Shown one piece after another: positions 8,547 to 12,472 of a DNA stretch of 12,472 nucleotides. The position numbers and the translations under genes are program-made. Location: the NCBI GenBank assembly GCA_944393305.1, contig CALXZS010000019.1, positions 1-12,472 on the forward strand, in the 5' to 3' direction. The stretch comes from an uncultured Clostridia bacterium. Lineage in GTDB: Bacteria; Bacillota; Clostridia; TANB77; CAG-508. How positions within the stretch are numbered: position 1 is the first letter of the stretch; every line of letters starts with the position of its first letter. The notes below the pieces were generated by a model, which had not been told where the DNA came from, ran no database searches, and saw only the letters and a list, made by a program, of their open reading frames with translations.

Positions 8547-8593
8547 GAATAATATATGATATATGGTAGATACTACATTAGGGAGGATTTTTT

Positions 8594-9412
8594 ATGATTT
8601 CACTTTGTATAAAAGATAATCATTCAAATATACAAGATTTTTTAATGAAAAAAATTAGTGAATCTACTATTCCTAATATATATTATTCTAAACATAATTT
8701 TAAAATTTATAAAAATGTAATAATACATTATGTTGGAACTGATAAAGATGATTTTTATAGTTTTATGTCTCATGTTATTTCCGACACCATAGCTAACTTT
8801 TATGAGCCTTTAATTATAAAAAGATTGATTAATAGTCAGTATTTTTATTTTGACCCTAGTGATAAGAAAGCTATACTTGAGGAATATTCCACTTCTTCTG
8901 ATAAATGTGATGATAGAAATAATTATTATGAAATATATAAATATATAAAGGAAAATAAATCTATAATTTTAGATGGTTTTGTTAATTTTAGAATGCCAAA
9001 TTATGTTGCAACTTTGGATGAACTTTTAGAAAATGCAGTTAGTAAATTTGTTTTGGATAAAGAATATTTAGAATTTGTATCTTTGCTAAAGATTTATGTA
9101 GACTCTAAAATTCCAGAACCTATAAAAGTTAATTTGATATATGTTAATAAAGAATCCATCTTACTAGATGAAAATGGTGATGTTATACCTGCTCATGACT
9201 TTGACTCTGAATACTTATCTGATATTTCATTTTCGCAAAATGATTATGCTTTAAATACTTTGATAGGTGAATTACCACAAACTATTACTTTACATTTAAT
9301 TTCTCCCAAAGATGAATTTATTAATACTTTGGAATTAATTTTTGGTGAAAGAATAAAAATCTGCGATGGATGTGAAATTTGTAGTGCATATAAACTTTTA
9401 AATTTAAAGTAA
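8594..9412 (+). CDS. ytxC: YtxC-family sporulation protein
   Basis: A 272-residue protein matching the YtxC family, known from spore-forming Firmicutes; its molecular function is not defined. The most recognisable stretch is DGFVNFRMPNYVATLDE (127-143), continuing to LDKEYLEFVSLLKIYVD at about 154-170. The C-terminus carries a CxxCxxC cluster (C257, C260, C263) that could bind a metal or form disulfides; this is inference. There is no signal peptide or membrane segment. AGGGAGGA at 8580-8587, 7 bases before the ATG, is a strong ribosome binding site and fixes the start. It is transcribed alone, divergently from the ftsK operon. A weak possible promoter is TTGGAA at 8544-8549 with an AT-rich -10 region near 8567-8574; I could not identify a sporulation-sigma promoter with confidence. 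Confidence 0.85.
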   Translation: MISLCIKDNHSNIQDFLMKKISESTIPNIYYSKHNFKIYKNVIIHYVGTDKDDFYSFMSHVISDTIANFYEPLIIKRLINSQYFYFDPSDKKAILEEYSTSSDKCDDRNNYYEIYKYIKENKSIILDGFVNFRMPNYVATLDELLENAVSKFVLDKEYLEFVSLLKIYVDSKIPEPIKVNLIYVNKESILLDENGDVIPAHDFDSEYLSDISFSQNDYALNTLIGELPQTITLHLISPKDEFINTLELIFGERIKICDGCEICSAYKLLNLK

Positions 9413-9413
9413 T

Positions 9414-9479
9414 TAATGGATGGGCATTTTTATTGTATTATAATTTAAAAATTTAATATAAGTATTTGCCCATCCATTA
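9414..9479. terminator. 13-bp inverted repeat between convergent genes, likely terminator
   Basis: TAATGGATGGGCA at 9414-9426 is the exact reverse complement of 9467-9479. The 40 bases between are almost pure A/T and can fold further (for example TTATA with TATAA). The repeat fills the whole gap between the ytxC stop (9410-9412) and the permease stop (9481-9483), so it would fold in transcripts from both directions. Neither side has a good T-tract, which is unusual for an intrinsic terminator. It may instead stabilise 3' ends or be a small inserted repeat. Confidence 0.55.
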
Positions 9480-9480
9480 G

Positions 9481-12472
9481 TTATTCTACACTTTTCAAAG
9501 ATTCTATCATATCTATTTTTTTCAAAGAAAAGTATGTGATAATATTTACTATTACTGCAAATAGAGTGGTTATTAATATTCCTAATAAGTAACTCCAAAT
9601 TGTTATCTGTGGATTAAACATTAATATATCTAGTTCACAAGTTTTTATAATATATAATGTCAAGAAATATCCTCCACCGGGTGCCACATAACATTCCTAA
9701 AAATGTTAATATTATTGTTTCTCTTGATATATATTGATAAACTTCTTTATCATAAAATCCAAGAACTTTTATTGTTGCAAGTTCTCTTATTCTTTCTGTA
9801 ATATTGGCATTTAGCAAATTATACAATACGACAAAAGCTAGAAGTCCTGCTGCAATTATTAAAATCCAAACAACTAAATCCATATTATCCATAACATCTG
9901 CAAATATATCTTGCGATGCTGACATGAATGATACTCCTGAAATATAATCCTTGTTATTTAAAATTTCAGTTCCTAATAAATTTTCTTCTTCTTCATTCAT
10001 ATTATCTGTATTTACATAAATAACATTATATCCAATTCTAGTATCAAATAAATTATTATATAATTCAGGTGTCATGTATATATAATGCATTAAATAATTC
10101 TCAGTAATATTTGAAACTTTTACATTTGCTTCTTGATCATTTGCATTTATTATTTTTATTTCATCGCCTACTTTTATATCTAAAAGTTTAGATATTTTTT
10201 CACTTATTATAACTCCATCATTATTCAATGTATATTTTTCATCATTGTTTTTTCTTGATTCAAGAGTTATAAATTCATTTAGCTTATTTACATCTTGTGG
10301 CACTATCAATTGAATATTTTGATTATTATCATTTTTGTCTATTTTTACAGATTGAACATTGACATTTAATAAACTATTTATTCCTTCATAATTTGAAATT
10401 ATATTATCTATATTTTCTAATTCTTCATTTTTATATTCGTCTTTTAAATTTATACTTGCTTCATATAAATTTATTTTTCCATATTGAGCTGGTATCATTC
10501 CTGAAATTGCATCTCTAAGTCCGAAACCAGATATAATTAGTGCTGTACAACCGCCAACTCCAATTATTGTCATCATAAATCTTTTCTTATATCTAAATAA
10601 ATTTCTTGCTGTTACTTTTTTTGTAAAATTCAATCTTTTCCATATAAAGTTTATATGTTCTAAAAGTATTCTCTTTCCTGGCTTTGGAGCTTTTGGTCTC
10701 ATCAAGTTTGCTGGCTTTTGTTTTAATATTTTTGCACATGAATATATTGTAGCTCCTAATGTACAAATAATTGCTGCTACCATTCCAATAGTTGCATATG
10801 TCATATTAAATTCTAATATAACTTCTGGAAGTTCATACATCATGCCATAAATATCTGCTATAATTTTTGGAAGTAGGCTAAATCCAATTACTACACCTAT
10901 TCCACCACCAATTACAGTTGCCAAAATTGCATATATTATATATTTACTTGCAATTTGTAATTTATTATATCCTAAAGCTTTTAATGTTCCTATTTCAACT
11001 CTTTCTTCCTCAACCATTCTTGACATAGATGTTAAGCTTATTAGTGCCGCTACTATAAAGAATACTACTGGGAAAACTTCTGCAAGATTCGCTACTCTAT
11101 CTGTATCTTGCATATAACTTACGTATCCGGCATTTTGGTTTCTGTCTAATATGTACCAGTCCGGTCTTGTAATAGCATTAACATCATCTTCTGCTTCATC
11201 TAGTTTTTTCTCTGCATCAGCTATTTTTGTATTATATTCTTCTCTTGCTTTGCTTAACTCTTCTTCTGCTTTTTTTATTTCAGCCTCTGAGTTTTCTAGT
11301 TTTTGTTCTGCTTTATTTAATTCACTATAAGCTAAATTTTTAGAATTTTGAAGTTCTTTTTCTTGAGATTCAAGTTCTTCTTTTGCATTATCTATCATTG
11401 TTTTAGCATTTTCTAGTTCAGCTTTTGCATTTTGAATTGTATTTTCAATTGTCGAAACACTTGCATTTATATCTTCTATTCCTTGATTTTTTAATTGATT
11501 ATCTATTACTGTAATTGTTGCTTTTAATTTTGCTATTGTTTCATTTAATACTGCCATTTGAGCATTAATATTAGCAATTTCTTCTGCATCTTCTACTTCA
11601 TCTAAATTTTCTAATTTTTTCTTTAATTCATCATATTCTTTTTGCTTATCTTCAAGACTTTGTACAAAACTATTATATCTTGTTTGAATTTCTTTTAAAT
11701 TATTTAGTTCAGTTTCATATTCTTTAATTTGTGCATCCGCTTCACTTTTCTTTGTATTATATTCTGCTTCATTTTGTGATAAAGTATTTTTTGCGGTTTC
11801 TATTTGTGCTTCTGCTGATGCAAATTTTTCATTTAACTCATTTCTATTTTTTTGCAGACTTGCCTTTCCATTTTCAATCTGCTTTTTTCCGCTATCTATT
11901 TCATTTTGCGCGTCTTGAAGCTGTTTTTCTCCGTCTGCTTTTTGTGTTTCAAATTCATTTTTTGCATCTTGTAATTTTTTATTAGCACTATCATATAGCT
12001 CATTATATCTAGCTTCTCTTCTAGCTTCTGATATTCCTTCAACATTATCTATTGCAGTTTCTATTTTTTCTTCATAATCATCTTCATAACATTTTAGATT
12101 TTTACTATCTTTTACAGTTATATAAGCATTTGTATAAATATCTGCATTTATATTATTTTTATTTATATATACATAGTAGTCAATTACTCCTGCCCCTAGT
12201 TTTGTACTACCTCTATCCCTAGAAATATATAATGGAGATTTTACAGTTCCAACTATTGTAAGAGTATTATTTTTTAGTAAAGCCTTTTCATTTCCATCAT
12301 CATCAGTTATATTTTCTGCATTTACTACAATTGTATCTCCTATTTTGTGATTTGTTCCAGATATAAAACTATGTTCTACTACACATTCATTTTCGTTTTG
12401 TGGCAGTCTTCCTTCAACTATTTCTAGTCCATTTATTTCATCTGTCATAGTTTCAAGTTTAACAACAACTTC
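9481..12472 (-). CDS. FtsX-family ABC transporter permease, frameshifted, 5' end missing
   Basis: A large FtsX/MacB-type permease. The start lies beyond the right edge: codons before the Met at 12446-12448 stay open (EVVVKLET) and no ribosome binding site precedes that Met. Numbering from that Met, residues 1-120 are part of the first extracytoplasmic domain and 125-425 an Ala/Glu/Lys-rich coiled coil. A first FtsX domain follows with membrane segments near 455-475, 505-525 and 550-572 (EIGTLKALGYNKLQI at 485-499). A further membrane helix is near 625-643, then a second outer domain at about 660-850 and a second FtsX domain (RELATIKVLGF). The frame then breaks near 9679-9681; the natural C-terminus continues in another frame to 9481, ending KKIDMIESLKSVE. 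The unbroken frame would instead stop at 9635. The ATPase partner and export substrate are not in the window. Confidence 0.85.
9679..9687 (-). other. Frameshift site in the ABC permease gene
   Basis: The upstream frame reads LTFLGMLCG and then loses sense (TRWRIFLD, stopping at 9635). The frame offset by one base reads GGGYFLTLYIIKTCELD and runs to 9481 as a typical FtsX-type C-terminus with a membrane helix. Removing one base from the GGG run at 9679-9681 (CCC on the coding strand) joins the two as LCGTGGGYFLTLY. A homopolymer sequencing error or a genuine single-base insertion are the simplest explanations. Confidence 0.8.

Noticed and set aside
9413..9598. A 61-codon minus-strand frame overlapping the end of the permease
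   Set aside because: It lies within the restored C-terminal permease coding sequence in another frame, has no ribosome binding site and does not look like a protein.
9481..9687. A separate small membrane protein starting at GTG 9685-9687
   Set aside because: Its sequence is the expected C-terminal end of the FtsX domain, and there is no ribosome binding site; a frameshift explains it better.
12446..12448. ATG as the true start of the ABC permease
   Set aside because: No ribosome binding site precedes it, the frame stays open to the window edge, and FtsX-type permeases begin with a membrane helix that is missing here.

Overview
The window is strongly AT-rich by eye, with poly-A/T-rich spacers, AGGAG-type ribosome binding sites and clostridial-type proteins. 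It includes a YtxC-family sporulation protein. This points to a low-GC, Gram-positive, probably spore-forming member of the Clostridia, possibly an uncultured gut lineage; the exact taxon cannot be read from the sequence.

Layout: positions 1-292 are mostly non-coding and hold a short hairpin at the left edge, a possible short gene remnant, and a clear intrinsic terminator for the minus strand. Positions 293-8468 are a compact five-gene minus-strand operon. In transcription order it encodes a DUF2628-like membrane protein, an FtsK/SpoIIIE DNA translocase, an unrecognised coiled-coil protein starting at TTG, a metallo-beta-lactamase/beta-CASP RNase-like protein and a cytosolic GH15 glucoamylase-like hydrolase. 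Gaps between the genes are 2-22 bases. A well-formed sigma-A-type promoter (TTGAAT-17-TATAAT) precedes the first gene, and the terminator at 206-243 follows the last. Divergently, ytxC runs on the plus strand (8594-9412).

A 13-bp perfect inverted repeat fills the 68-base gap between ytxC and the convergent last gene. That gene is a large FtsX-type ABC transporter permease with a roughly 300-residue coiled coil. It enters from beyond the right edge, and its reading frame is broken near the C-terminus at a GGG run (9679-9681).

The operon mixes chromosome translocation, RNA processing and glucan hydrolysis, so its members need not share a pathway. I see no mobile element, CRISPR array, tRNA or rRNA. 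No convincing new multi-gene system is visible. The best candidate for new biology is the unrecognised 498-residue protein translationally coupled to FtsK. The clearest anomalies are the frameshift in the permease, the inverted repeat at 9414-9479 and the possible gene remnant at 238-291.
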